From assembly GCF_000272005.1 (NCBI RefSeq), contig NZ_AKKU01000028.1, forward strand, positions 1-53,466: 53,466 nucleotides of DNA, in the 5' to 3' direction. Positions 24,828-34,622 of this stretch are shown here, one piece after another (the first letter of the stretch is position 1; each line of letters starts with the position of its first letter). The notes under the pieces were generated by a model that was not told the origin of the DNA, did no database searches, and saw only the letters and a program-made list of their open reading frames with translations. The position numbers and the translations under genes are program-made. Origin of the DNA: Alishewanella agri BL06. Lineage in GTDB: Bacteria > Pseudomonadota > Gammaproteobacteria > Enterobacterales > Alteromonadaceae.

Positions 24828-27172
24828 GGGGCCGGCAGCAACTGTTGCTGATATTTTTCCGGCCCCGGTAAAAAGGGTAGCGCTATCGCTGCTTGCCAGT
24901 AACGATGATCCGCCCGGTAAAAGGGCGACAGCGGGTGCCCGGATTGCCCGGCCGGAATCACCAGAATGCCGTTTTGCTCCTGACCGGGAGTCACCACCAT
25001 ACGTTGCGATTGGCCAAAGGCCGCATGTTGTACCCGCGGCATATGGCTGTCGCCGGCGAGCGGCGTGGCTGGCATATTCAGCCAGCGGCCGAGCAGTGGT
25101 ATGGCTGAAGCCAGCGGATGCTCGATCCGCGCACTGTTGCGTTTGCCCCAGTTGGCCTGCTGCAAACTGCCATACTGCGCCAGGATCTTCTGTTGGCTAT
25201 CCTGAGCGGCGCTTAACAGCAGGTCCTGCCAGCTGCTATGGGACGCCGGTAAGGTATCCGGGCGCTGCTGTTGCCACAGCAGCCAAAACGGGGTTTCCAG
25301 CGAATATTTTAGATCGCTGCTGCGGGCGCCGGCTTGCTCCAGTAACGCAGCAACGGGGGCAAAGGTCAGCTCCAGCATGCTAAGCCGGAATTGCCGCAGC
25401 AGGGTATAGCCAATTGCCTCGGGTGAGGCAGTATCAGCTGATTGGGCAATATGTTGCCTAAACTCGCTCAAACCTGACTGCGCCGCTAGTTCGACGCTCA
25501 GCTCGTTTAGCAAGAGCTGTTGCCAGCGTTGCAGTAATATTGCGCGGTGATCGAGCTGGATTTGATGTAGCGCCTGTTCATCAAACTGGCTGGCTTCACG
25601 CAGGCTATCCGCAATTTGCCGGCCACGGGCCCCCAGATCATAGCCGCCATTACCCAGTAGTTGATAAACTTCACCGCCAACGGTCCTGGCATTTGCTGAC
25701 CATAAACGGCCTGAAGCAGGATTAAAAATATGGGGATAAGCGGAGGCAGCGATGCGCTCACGCCAGTAATTATCACCCTGATGCCAATACTGTGCAGTAT
25801 TCCAATCTTGTAGTTTCCGCTCTGGGATTGGGCCAAATACTGTCCAGCCAATATTGCCACCGGCATCGGCTACCAGCAGATTCTGCGCCGGAATACCCAT
25901 CTCAGGTGCAAGCGCGAGCGCTGCTGCAGCATTATCGGCGAGTTCCAGCTGGCGCAGCGTAAAATTAACGGCATAGGGTTCGTGCGCGACCCAACGCAGT
26001 GCATATGGCTGGTCGTCGGGAAAGGACACTAACGGGCCCCACTCAGTGTATTGTACGGTCAAGGTTTCAACCGGCGCATCTTTGACCAGAATCTGTTCCT
26101 GATAACGTCGCAACGGCTGCCAACCCTCGACGCCAAGGTACTGTTGCTTATCGGCTGAGAGTTCGATCTTCACCAGGTCGTGCCAGTCGGCGGTAGTATT
26201 GGTAAAACCCCAGGCGATTTTGCCGTTGGAGCCGACCACTATCGCGGGTGTACCCGGTAAACTGAGGCCGGTTACTTGTCTGGTGGTGCCGTTATGTTGC
26301 CAATTTAATTGCACCTTGTACCAAATCCCCGGCACGCGTTGTGACAGATGCATATCATCTGCCAGAATTGCTGCGCCATGCGAGGTAAGGCTGCCGGCGA
26401 CGGCAAAGTTATTACTGCCCAGATCAGTCGCATCTTTTAGCGTACAATCCTGACAACTTTGTCGTTGCTGTAATGCTGTGGGATAAGGGCTATCCGGAAC
26501 TGCTACGGCGGCGACCTCACTTTGGTCGATTGCTGCTTGCCAATCACTACTGTGTTGTTGTAAAAAACGGTACCAGTCGGCTGGAAGCGCCGCCTGTAAT
26601 TGGGTCATCGCATATTCATCGCGTCCGGCTTTGCCCTGTAAATCCAGATACATGCTGTAGATCACCAACAGGGTATCCGCCTCCAGCCAGGGCTCGGGTT
26701 GGCTCTGTAGCAGACTGTATTCGAACGGCGCTCGCGACAGACTGGCCAGACCCTCATTGACGCCCCGGCTGTATGCGGCCAGCAGTTGCAGCTCAGCGGT
26801 TGGCAGACTGGTGAGTAGTTGTTCGGCCCTGCGCCGGAATAAATGCTGCCGCTGTTGTTTGTCTTGAGGTAATGCCCGCGCACCGAATAAGGCCGCCAGT
26901 TCTCCTGCGGCATAACGGCGGCTCAAATCCATTTGAAAAAAACGCTCTTGGGCGTGAGCAAAACCCAGTGCGAAAGCTGCATCGGAACGCTCGGTGGCAT
27001 AAATAGTCAGATAACCAAGCGCATCACGGCTTAAGCTGACAGGTTCAGCCACTGCGACCTGATAACGGCCATTATAGTTTGGTAAACTACCCTTAAGGTA
27101 AAAGTATAGGCTGCCGCTGAGCAGAATAATTACCAGTAAAAGCAGCGCCAGTAGCCAGCTTAGTATTTTCAT
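24824..27172 (-). CDS. Penicillin-acylase-family (Ntn) hydrolase
   Basis: The 782-residue protein belongs to the penicillin amidase family, N-terminal-nucleophile hydrolases that mature by self-cleavage into alpha and beta chains. It has an N-terminal hydrophobic segment (about 4-26), an alpha-chain region to about 252, and the predicted nucleophile Ser253 in DLGSNNFAV, followed by ADDMHL and GTPAIVVGSNGKIAWGFTN. Substrates in the family range from beta-lactams to acyl-homoserine lactones; nothing in the sequence settles which applies here. Location in the periplasm is likely. Its stop codon lies within the predicted pheA promoter. Confidence 0.88.
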   Translation of the reverse strand: MKILSWLLALLLLVIILLSGSLYFYLKGSLPNYNGRYQVAVAEPVSLSRDALGYLTIYATERSDAAFALGFAHAQERFFQMDLSRRYAAGELAALFGARALPQDKQQRQHLFRRRAEQLLTSLPTAELQLLAAYSRGVNEGLASLSRAPFEYSLLQSQPEPWLEADTLLVIYSMYLDLQGKAGRDEYAMTQLQAALPADWYRFLQQHSSDWQAAIDQSEVAAVAVPDSPYPTALQQRQSCQDCTLKDATDLGSNNFAVAGSLTSHGAAILADDMHLSQRVPGIWYKVQLNWQHNGTTRQVTGLSLPGTPAIVVGSNGKIAWGFTNTTADWHDLVKIELSADKQQYLGVEGWQPLRRYQEQILVKDAPVETLTVQYTEWGPLVSFPDDQPYALRWVAHEPYAVNFTLRQLELADNAAAALALAPEMGIPAQNLLVADAGGNIGWTVFGPIPERKLQDWNTAQYWHQGDNYWRERIAASAYPHIFNPASGRLWSANARTVGGEVYQLLGNGGYDLGARGRQIADSLREASQFDEQALHQIQLDHRAILLQRWQQLLLNELSVELAAQSGLSEFRQHIAQSADTASPEAIGYTLLRQFRLSMLELTFAPVAALLEQAGARSSDLKYSLETPFWLLWQQQRPDTLPASHSSWQDLLLSAAQDSQQKILAQYGSLQQANWGKRNSARIEHPLASAIPLLGRWLNMPATPLAGDSHMPRVQHAAFGQSQRMVVTPGQEQNGILVIPAGQSGHPLSPFYRADHRYWQAAIALPFLPGPEKYQQQLLPAP

Positions 27173-27227
27173 CTTATTGTTCCGCTGGTGTAAAATCAGA
27201 AGGTTAGCACAACAAAAGGAAAGCTCA

Positions 27228-27881
27228 ATGTTAGTTAAAGTGCAAGTATGGGATTTGGCGGTACGGGTATTTCACTGGTCGCAGGTGGTTCTGCTGGCCG
27301 CGCTCTGGTACACCGGCAATGAAGGACTTATGGCACAACATCAGTTACTGGCCTACACCCTGGCTGCCTTGTTGATTGCCCGGATTTGCTGGGGGTTTTA
27401 TGGCAGTGTTACCGCCCGCTTTAGTCACTTTGCGGCTTCACCACTCGCCGCGGTTCGTTATTTACGCAATCCGAAACCAGTACTCGGTCATAACCCGGCC
27501 GGCGGCTATATGATTTTTGCGCTGCTATCACTACTCAGTGTGCAAATTTTGAGCGGGCTGGCAACCTTTGACAACAGTTATATTAGCGACGGCCCCTTGG
27601 TGCGGCACTTAGCAGAAGATTGGGTGTCACTGGCATCAAAAATTCATAAACTGAATATTGATCTGATTTTGATTTGCGTCGCTGTGCATATATTGGCGGC
27701 AATCTGGCACAGTATCCGGCATGATAACGTAATTGGGGCCATGGTTACCGGGCGCAGTAAAGCCAGTACTTCTGCTAAAGCACCATCTTTGCGTGCCAGC
27801 TGGAGTTATTTTGCGCTGGTGGCGGTGTTATTAACGGTGTTTTATCTCTGGCAAGGGGAAATGCTGTTGAAGTTTATTTAA
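27228..27881 (+). CDS. Cytochrome b561-type membrane protein
   Basis: The 217-residue inner-membrane protein resembles the cytochrome b561 / Ni-Fe-hydrogenase-type b cytochrome family. Probable heme-ligand histidines occur in VRVFHWSQ, QHQLLAY, ASKIHKLNID and AVHILAAIWH, within four to five hydrophobic helices. It would carry electrons between a quinone and a periplasmic partner. The ATG at 27228 has AAGGA 7 bases upstream; an in-frame extension to 27177 is rejected. A cytochrome c' gene faces it across a 24-bp palindrome, so the two could be functional partners, but they are not co-transcribed. Confidence 0.85.
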   Translation: MLVKVQVWDLAVRVFHWSQVVLLAALWYTGNEGLMAQHQLLAYTLAALLIARICWGFYGSVTARFSHFAASPLAAVRYLRNPKPVLGHNPAGGYMIFALLSLLSVQILSGLATFDNSYISDGPLVRHLAEDWVSLASKIHKLNIDLILICVAVHILAAIWHSIRHDNVIGAMVTGRSKASTSAKAPSLRASWSYFALVAVLLTVFYLWQGEMLLKFI

Positions 27882-27907
27882 CGACGATTAAGCGGCGCTT
27901 TACAGTG

Positions 27908-27931
27908 CAAGGGCAGCCATGGCTGCCCTTG
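27908..27931. terminator. Perfect 24-bp palindrome between the cytochrome genes
   Basis: A perfect 24-bp inverted repeat centred on CATG (arm CAAGGGCAGCCA) lies between the two convergent stop codons. It can form a strong hairpin in either transcript but has no U-run. It is a likely bidirectional 3' end. Confidence 0.6.
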
Positions 27932-27940
27932 ATGCATTAA

Positions 27941-28396
27941 TTAATCTGCTTTGTATTTATCGTGACACGCCTTACAGTTTCTGGCGAAATCCCCGAAGGC
28001 TTTGCGAATCTCTGCTTGCTCGGCAGTTTTCGCCGCTGCGAGCAGAGCTGCTGCATCTGCAGCCATCTTAGCACCGCGCTCCTGTACTTCTGGCAAATTA
28101 TCCCAAATCGCCGGCTTAACATTACCACCGGCCTCTTTAGTGCCCGGAATGGTGAAGCTTTCCCAGGGTAATTGGCTTAACAAGGCCAGTGCTTCGGCAC
28201 GGCGTTGTACCCGCTCAGCATCAAAAGCAACATTACCGCGAATCATATCCTGAATATCGCCCATATTGTGACGAATCAATTGAAAACTGGCTTGACGGTA
28301 GTCAACAGCATCTTTGCCATCAGTAAAAGCGGTGGCAGCGATGGCAGGCATAGCCAGCGTAAAACTTAGCAGGGAAGCAAACAGGGCTTTTTTCAT
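27941..28396 (-). CDS. Cytochrome c' (class II c-type cytochrome)
   Basis: The 151-residue protein has a signal peptide (cleavage likely after AIAA near residue 21) and a four-helix-bundle sequence ending with the heme-attachment motif CKACH close to the C-terminus, the hallmark of class II cytochromes c'. Proteins of this type are periplasmic, bind a five-coordinate heme and often nitric oxide, or carry electrons in cytochrome c-556 relatives. Met45 in the first helix (HNMGDIQDMI) could be a sixth ligand, which would favour c-556. The upstream ribosome binding site is weak (GAAGAGAG). Confidence 0.9.
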   Translation of the reverse strand: MKKALFASLLSFTLAMPAIAATAFTDGKDAVDYRQASFQLIRHNMGDIQDMIRGNVAFDAERVQRRAEALALLSQLPWESFTIPGTKEAGGNVKPAIWDNLPEVQERGAKMAADAAALLAAAKTAEQAEIRKAFGDFARNCKACHDKYKAD

Positions 28397-28461
28397 TTGT
28401 ATACTCTCTTCTGTTCGATTAACTTAGAACATTGTACAGTCAAACACCGCTTTCAGTGTAC

Positions 28462-28490
28462 CTGACTGAGGCACTTTAGGTCACTATAAC
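28462..28490 (+). promoter_or_regulatory. Predicted promoter of the GGDEF-EAL gene
   Basis: CTGACT (28462-28467) and TATAAC (28485-28490) are separated by 17 bp. The predicted transcription start near 28497 is only about 8-11 bases before the TTG/GTG start codons, so the leader is short. Confidence 0.42.
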
Positions 28491-28504
28491 AGCAGCGAGC
28501 CCAA

Positions 28505-31477
28505 TTGGTGAAGGATCTTACGCAGAATAAGGTTACCAGGATTAATTCACTGGGACTAAAGTTTTCAGCTCTGGTGTTTATGGCCGTTTTGCTGACAGGC
28601 TTGAGTATCACCCATTTTTTCACCAGTTACCAACAGCAAAGCTTACAACAGCAGCAACAGCAAAGTATTGCCCGTACGGCGGACAATTATCAGAAGCAAT
28701 TTGAACGTTATCTGCTGTCACTTGAGTTAAAAGCGTTGCGCGCGCAGCAAATTCTGCTGCGTCATTTAACCGAACGCTCTGTCGGTACGCTACCGGCTAG
28801 TGAGGCGTTGCCAGTTAACGATGGCAGCTGGCGCCAGCGCGATGAGTGGTCTGGGGTCTTTTCACCGCAAGGGCGGCCAGCGAATAAAGCGCAACCCATT
28901 TTGCAGGCCAGTGCACTGGCCTGGCAGCAGATGATGCTGCTATTGCAGCAGGATTTTTCCAGTGTGTTTTTTATGGCAGCAGAGCAGTTTATTCGTGTGG
29001 CCCCTGCTGATTGGGTCATCCACGTAGACAAGCAGTTGCCGGTGACCACGAATCCGTTGTATCAGTTAGCGGCACCGGAGCAAAACCCCGAGCGAACCTT
29101 GCGGTGGAGCTCGGTTTATTATGACCAGGTTTGGGAAAGCTGGGTCGTTGCCGTGTTACTTCCCATTTATCAGCAAAATGAATTTCTGGGAGTGTTAGGT
29201 TTAACTCTTAACCTGGCAGAGTTAACCGTTAACCGCTCCAATATCGGTCATTGGAGTCCGTTAAACCGCAGTCTGCTTCTGGATGAACATGGACAAGCAT
29301 TGCAGCCTGGCGTTAAAGACTCCCAAGCAGCTATGTATGCTGTTTATCAGGGCGAACCTATTGCCGATCCGCAGTTGGCAGCTGTCGCCGCAGCCTTACC
29401 CGGCGGGTCCGACCGTTTTGCCGCCTTGGCACCGGCTTATTTGTTAACCAGCATCCCGATCCCGAAACTGCAATGGACGCTGCTGTTATACCAGGATCGC
29501 GCACAGCTGTTGGCATCACAATATGACTTTCGTTTTCGCGCGATGTTGATGTCCGTTGCCATTGCGTTGTTGTTGACGCTGCTGCTGTATGGCCTGATGC
29601 ACCAGATTTTGTTACGCCGGTTAAAAAGGTTGGCTCAGGCTGTTGAGCGGTTGGGGCAGGGACAATTACCGGAACTTTTTCTGGACAATAAGGCGGATGA
29701 ACTGGGGATGCTAAACCGGGCATTTCTGGGAATGTCACGGGAAATTAGTGAGCTGGTGCAAGGTTTAAATGCCCGTATTGCCGAAAAGGAGCGGGCTGAA
29801 CTCCAGGCGAGAAAGTTAAGTAAGGCGGTCGCGTTTTCCAGTTCAGGTATCGCAATAACGAATCAGCATCTGGAAATTGAATATATCAATCCTTTTTTAG
29901 CTGAGATGTTGGCGCAACCTGCTGCGACTATCCATGGCTGTTCTTTGCTGAAATTGTTTGCCAATGATATGCAGCAACTCAGTACTGATATCAGCAAGAC
30001 CTTAGAGCAGCGTCAGCATTGGCATGGTGATGTATTGCTGCAACCTGGTCGCCAGGCAGAACAGGGGCAATGGGTGTCATTGGCGATAGCACCAATCCGT
30101 GACGATAAAGGTTTACTCACGCATTATGTCGCATCGTTACAGGATATTTCCTTTATCAAACAGAGCCAGAAACAAATGGAGCAACTGGCTTATTATGATG
30201 CGCTAACCGGGCTTGCTAACCGCAGCTATTTCCGCGATCAGCTACGCAAGGCGATTTTGATGTCGCAGCGTGGTTATTTTAGTTTCGCGCTACTCTATTT
30301 CGATTTGGATGAATTTAAATTAATTAACGACACCCTGGGTCATGATGCGGGTGATGAGTTGCTGGTCGAGGTGGCACGGCGTTTAAAAGGCAGACTGCGG
30401 GATGATGACTTAATCGCCAGGCTGGGCGGGGACGAATTCGCGGTTATTCTCAGTGATATTAAGGATAAGGTACACGCCGGTACTATAGCGTCAGAGTTAC
30501 AACAGGCGTTTTTAACACCCGTCAAACTGGGCCGGCAAGAAGTGGCGATTAGCGCGTCAATCGGTATTACCGTGGCGCCGGATGATGCGGTTGATGAAGA
30601 ATTACTGCTAAAACACGCCGATTTAGCAATGTATGAAGCTAAGGCCCGCGGTAAGAACACTTACCGATTCTTCTCACAGGACTTGAATGATGCGGCGAAT
30701 GAACGGTTGTTGATTGAAAGTCAGCTGCGGGAAGCGATCCGGGACCAGCAATTTTTACTTTATTACCAGCCAAAAATCGATCTCAGTGATGAAACCTTAA
30801 TTGGTTATGAAGCCTTGATCCGCTGGCTGCGGCCGGATAATACGCTGGTTCCACCTAACCGCTTTATCCACGTAGCAGAAAGTACCGGTCTGATTGTACC
30901 CATTGGTGAATGGATCATTCTGGAGGCTTGTCGTTTCCTGGCGCGACAGCATAGTCGTGGTTATGCGGTTAGTGTCTCAATTAATCTGTCGGTACGGCAA
31001 TTTAACGACGAACAATTAACGGCAACGATTGAACGGATTATACAGCGTACCGGTGTCGATCCGGCCTATCTGGTGTTTGAAATTACTGAAAGTATGTTAA
31101 TGGGGGACACCGATGCGGCTATTAAACAGCTAAATCAGTTAAAGCGTCTCGGCGTCTCTTTATCTATTGATGACTTTGGTACAGGCTATTCGTCGCTTAA
31201 CTATTTAAAACGCTTTCCGGTTGATGAGCTGAAAATCGACCGCTCCTTTGTCAAAGATATTCCGGAAGATCAGAATGATATGGATATCGTGGCGGCTATT
31301 ATCGCGATGGCGCAGAAGATGCAGCTACGGGTGGTAGCAGAGGGGGTTGAGTCTGAAGCGCAAGCCGAGTTTTTAAAGCAAAACGCCTGCTACCTGGTAC
31401 AGGGTTACTATTTTAGTATGCCGCTGGCCGAGCAGGAGTTAAGTCATCTTACTTTTAGTATAAAAACGCAGGGGTAA
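28505..31477 (+). CDS. Membrane GGDEF-EAL protein with HAMP and PAS domains
   Basis: A 990-residue bifunctional-type c-di-GMP protein. It has a first membrane helix (about 20-40), a long periplasmic sensor region (about 41-340), a second helix (about 345-368), a HAMP-like linker (about 370-425), a PAS domain (about 440-555), a GGDEF domain with intact GGDEF at 641-645, and an EAL domain with intact EAL at 769-771 and DDFGTGYSS. Both catalytic signatures are complete, so it could make or degrade c-di-GMP. The start is TTG at 28505 or GTG at 28508; no good ribosome binding site is seen. An amidohydrolase gene follows 25 bp later and may be co-transcribed. Confidence 0.88.
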   Translation: MVKDLTQNKVTRINSLGLKFSALVFMAVLLTGLSITHFFTSYQQQSLQQQQQQSIARTADNYQKQFERYLLSLELKALRAQQILLRHLTERSVGTLPASEALPVNDGSWRQRDEWSGVFSPQGRPANKAQPILQASALAWQQMMLLLQQDFSSVFFMAAEQFIRVAPADWVIHVDKQLPVTTNPLYQLAAPEQNPERTLRWSSVYYDQVWESWVVAVLLPIYQQNEFLGVLGLTLNLAELTVNRSNIGHWSPLNRSLLLDEHGQALQPGVKDSQAAMYAVYQGEPIADPQLAAVAAALPGGSDRFAALAPAYLLTSIPIPKLQWTLLLYQDRAQLLASQYDFRFRAMLMSVAIALLLTLLLYGLMHQILLRRLKRLAQAVERLGQGQLPELFLDNKADELGMLNRAFLGMSREISELVQGLNARIAEKERAELQARKLSKAVAFSSSGIAITNQHLEIEYINPFLAEMLAQPAATIHGCSLLKLFANDMQQLSTDISKTLEQRQHWHGDVLLQPGRQAEQGQWVSLAIAPIRDDKGLLTHYVASLQDISFIKQSQKQMEQLAYYDALTGLANRSYFRDQLRKAILMSQRGYFSFALLYFDLDEFKLINDTLGHDAGDELLVEVARRLKGRLRDDDLIARLGGDEFAVILSDIKDKVHAGTIASELQQAFLTPVKLGRQEVAISASIGITVAPDDAVDEELLLKHADLAMYEAKARGKNTYRFFSQDLNDAANERLLIESQLREAIRDQQFLLYYQPKIDLSDETLIGYEALIRWLRPDNTLVPPNRFIHVAESTGLIVPIGEWIILEACRFLARQHSRGYAVSVSINLSVRQFNDEQLTATIERIIQRTGVDPAYLVFEITESMLMGDTDAAIKQLNQLKRLGVSLSIDDFGTGYSSLNYLKRFPVDELKIDRSFVKDIPEDQNDMDIVAAIIAMAQKMQLRVVAEGVESEAQAEFLKQNACYLVQGYYFSMPLAEQELSHLTFSIKTQG

Positions 31478-31502
31478 ACCCCGCTTCATTCAGGAAAATG
31501 TT

Positions 31503-34500
31503 ATGACATCAGCTCGCCTGTCTTTGCTGAGTTTGGCGTTATTCGGCTGCTATAGTGCAGCCGGTAGCGCAGCTCAGACTACACCGCAGCTTGGGATCCG
31601 CGATAAAACACCGAATCTGGTTGCGCTGACCAATGCCACCGTGCAAACCGAACCGGGTAAAACCCTGACCGGTGCGACCATCCTGATCCGGGATGGCAAA
31701 ATCGAGGCTGTTAACAGTAACGGTCGGGTGCCGGCTGGTTACCAACAGCGGGATCTTAGCGGTTACACCGTCTATGCGGGTTTTATCGACCCCTACACCC
31801 AGTACGGTGTGCCAAAAGCCGGTGAAGGCGAGGGCTTTAGTTTTGGCCGCCGTCCGGTCTATGAAAATGAACGCCGTGGTGGTAATGCTGCCAATGATGC
31901 CATCCATGCAGAGCAGCGCTGGGTCAGCGAATTCAAACCGGATAGCAAAGCGGCGGAAGAGTTTCTGAAGCAGGGCTTTACGGTGGTGCAGAGTGCGCGC
32001 CAGGATGGGATTTTCCGCGGCACCGCCTTTGTAGCCTCACTGGCCGATGATTTACCGAATAATCTGGTATTAAAAGCCGATAGCCAGCATTTTATGGCGT
32101 TTAGCAAAGGCAGCTCGAAACAAACTTACCCCTCTTCCCTAATGGGCTCTATTGCGCTGATCCGTCAGACTTTATCTGATGCCAACTGGTATCAGGCAGC
32201 CAGCAGCCGCGAAAATGTCACGGTGAATGGTCAGCCACTGGAGTTTAATGCTGCGCTGGCAGGTCTGGCTAATATAAAGCAGCAAGGGGTGTTATTTGAC
32301 ACCAGTGATGAGCGTTCGCTGCTGCGAGCCAACAAGGTGTTGTCTGAGTTTGAGATTACTAATGCCTTGGTACTGGGATCAGGTTACGAATACAGCCGGC
32401 TGGAGCAAATCAAAGCCACTGGCAAGCCGATCTTATTACCACTGAATTTCCCGGCAGCGCCGGATGTGACGACTGCCGAGCAGCGGCTGGATGTCAATCT
32501 GGCCGATTTACGCCACTGGGAACGGGCACCGGCTAACCCGGCAGTACTGGCGCAGGCAGGTATCCCTTTTGCGTTTACCAGCCACGGTTTGAACAAAAAA
32601 ACCGACTTTATCCCGAATCTGCGCAAAGCTGTTCAGTACGGCTTAAGCCAACAGCAAGCTCTGGCGGCGCTGACTACGGTACCAGCTAATATTCTTGGCC
32701 TGGGTCAACAATTGGGTAAAGTAGCGCCGGGTTATCAGGCCGATCTGGTAATCAGCCGTGGCGATCTGTTCGCGGAGGGTGAGATCGTGGCGACCTGGCT
32801 GCGTGGTCAGGAAAAACGCTTTGCACCAGTCCAGCCTGCGGCCTTTGCCGGACAGTATCAGCTGACTGTTGGTGAGCAAAGCGTACAGATTACGTTAACT
32901 GGCAATGCCCCAAAACTGACTGGCGAAGCGGTATTGGGCGAGAAAAAAGCCAAACTGGAAAATATCAAAGCTCAGGATCAGCGCCTGCAATTTAGTCTGC
33001 CATTAAAAGATTTAACAGAGCAGGCCGTAGTACTGCAGTTTAATGGCGTGCTCAGTGGTGAACAGTTAGCCGGTTATTGGCTGGATGCAGCAGGCAAACA
33101 GCAAAGTGTGACGGCGCAGCGCAGTAGCGTCGAGCCCAAAGCCGCGAAACCGGCGCCAGCGCCGGCAGCCATGCTGTCAAAGCTGACTTATCCAAACCGT
33201 GCCTTTGGTGTCGAAGCCTTACCGCAAGCGGAAAAGCTCCATATTAAAAATGCGACCGTCTGGTCGGCTACTGAGGCTGGCGTGTTGGAAAACACCGACG
33301 TCTTGGTCAGTAACGGCAAGTTTGAAAAAATTGGCCAAAATCTGGCAACGCCACGCGGCTACCGTGTCATTGATGCGACCGGACTACATTTAACCCCAGG
33401 TATTATCGATGAGCACTCGCATATTGCTACTGAGCAGGGCGTTAACGAAGGTTCGCATGCCAATACCGCTGAAGTGCATCTGGGCGATGTGATTAACCCG
33501 GATGATATTAATATCTACCGTGCGCTGGCAGGTGGGGTTACCGCGGTTCAGGTACTGCATGGTAGTGCCAACCCTATCGGTGGCCGGGCACAAATTATCA
33601 GCCTGCGCTGGGGGGCGGATGCCGAAGGCATGAAGTTCCGTAATGCGCCGCCAAGCATCAAGTTTGCGCTGGGTGAAAACGTCAAGCAATCAAACTGGGG
33701 CACCGAGTTTAATACCCGTTACCCGCAAAGCCGGATTGGGGTAGAAACCTTTATCCGTGATCAGTTCCAAGCGGCAAAAGAGTATCAGGCTGCCTGGCAG
33801 GCTTATAACACGTTGTCGCGCCGTGAACAGGGCCGCACTGTGCCACCACGTCGTGACTATCAGTTAGATACGCTGGTCGAAATTCTGGAAGGTAAACGCC
33901 ATATCCATACTCACTCTTATGTGGCGTCAGAGATTCTGATGCTGATGCAAGTTGCTGAGGAAATGGGCTTCAAGGTCAATACCTATACCCATATTCTGGA
34001 AGGCTACAAAGTCGCCAGTGAAATGCAGGCGCACGGTGCCAGTGTGTCAACCTTTGCTGATTGGTGGGGTTTTAAGATGGAAGTGACAGACGCCATCCCA
34101 ACCAATACCTGTTTAATGCATGAGCAAGGCTTGTTAGTGAGTGTTAACTCCGATGACCCGGGCCTGTTACGTCGCTTAAATCAGGAAGCAGCAAAATCGA
34201 CCATGTACTGCAATATGGATGAGCATGAAGCGATGAAGATGGTCACCATCAACCCGGCCAAGCAACTGAAGATTGATGATAAAGTCGGGTCGATTGCCGA
34301 AGGTAAACAAGCTGACTTCGTACTGTGGGATCAGCATCCGTTATCAGTCTATAGCGTCGTGCAGCAAACCTGGATTGAAGGTGCGCGTTACTTTGATCGT
34401 AGCAGCGATCTGGCAAAGCGTGAGCAACTGGAGAGCGAGCGCCAGCAGCTGATCCAGAAAGTGCTGACGGCCGGTGAGTCAGCGCGCCAGGGCAGTACTA

Positions 34501-34622
34501 ACAGTTATAAACAGGATGATCCGATCTGGCACTGTGAGGATAACGACGATTGGCTGAAACTGCGTTTTGGTTTTGGTGATCATCTGCACAGCCACGGTCA
34601 TGCCCACGGAGGACAACACTGA
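31503..34622 (+). CDS. Double-domain secreted amidohydrolase
   Basis: The 1039-residue exported protein (signal peptide about 1-24) consists of two amidohydrolase-like halves. The N-terminal half (about 38-450) has GFIDPYTQYG where the HxH metal site should be, so it looks catalytically dead. The C-terminal half (about 565-985) keeps metal-site elements: HSH at 638-640 in GIIDEHSHIA, HIHTH at 800-804, a YTHILEG histidine and NSDDPG. The C-terminus is histidine-rich (HLHSHGHAHGGQH). It would hydrolyse a cyclic amide or peptide-like substrate in the periplasm; the substrate is unknown. The stop codon overlaps the start of the next amidohydrolase gene by one base. Confidence 0.87.
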   Translation: MTSARLSLLSLALFGCYSAAGSAAQTTPQLGIRDKTPNLVALTNATVQTEPGKTLTGATILIRDGKIEAVNSNGRVPAGYQQRDLSGYTVYAGFIDPYTQYGVPKAGEGEGFSFGRRPVYENERRGGNAANDAIHAEQRWVSEFKPDSKAAEEFLKQGFTVVQSARQDGIFRGTAFVASLADDLPNNLVLKADSQHFMAFSKGSSKQTYPSSLMGSIALIRQTLSDANWYQAASSRENVTVNGQPLEFNAALAGLANIKQQGVLFDTSDERSLLRANKVLSEFEITNALVLGSGYEYSRLEQIKATGKPILLPLNFPAAPDVTTAEQRLDVNLADLRHWERAPANPAVLAQAGIPFAFTSHGLNKKTDFIPNLRKAVQYGLSQQQALAALTTVPANILGLGQQLGKVAPGYQADLVISRGDLFAEGEIVATWLRGQEKRFAPVQPAAFAGQYQLTVGEQSVQITLTGNAPKLTGEAVLGEKKAKLENIKAQDQRLQFSLPLKDLTEQAVVLQFNGVLSGEQLAGYWLDAAGKQQSVTAQRSSVEPKAAKPAPAPAAMLSKLTYPNRAFGVEALPQAEKLHIKNATVWSATEAGVLENTDVLVSNGKFEKIGQNLATPRGYRVIDATGLHLTPGIIDEHSHIATEQGVNEGSHANTAEVHLGDVINPDDINIYRALAGGVTAVQVLHGSANPIGGRAQIISLRWGADAEGMKFRNAPPSIKFALGENVKQSNWGTEFNTRYPQSRIGVETFIRDQFQAAKEYQAAWQAYNTLSRREQGRTVPPRRDYQLDTLVEILEGKRHIHTHSYVASEILMLMQVAEEMGFKVNTYTHILEGYKVASEMQAHGASVSTFADWWGFKMEVTDAIPTNTCLMHEQGLLVSVNSDDPGLLRRLNQEAAKSTMYCNMDEHEAMKMVTINPAKQLKIDDKVGSIAEGKQADFVLWDQHPLSVYSVVQQTWIEGARYFDRSSDLAKREQLESERQQLIQKVLTAGESARQGSTNSYKQDDPIWHCEDNDDWLKLRFGFGDHLHSHGHAHGGQH

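Noticed and set aside
24814..25383. A 189-residue plus-strand ORF antisense to the acylase gene
   Set aside because: No family resemblance, arginine/proline-rich composition typical of a shadow frame in GC-rich coding DNA, and it overlaps a clear enzyme gene.
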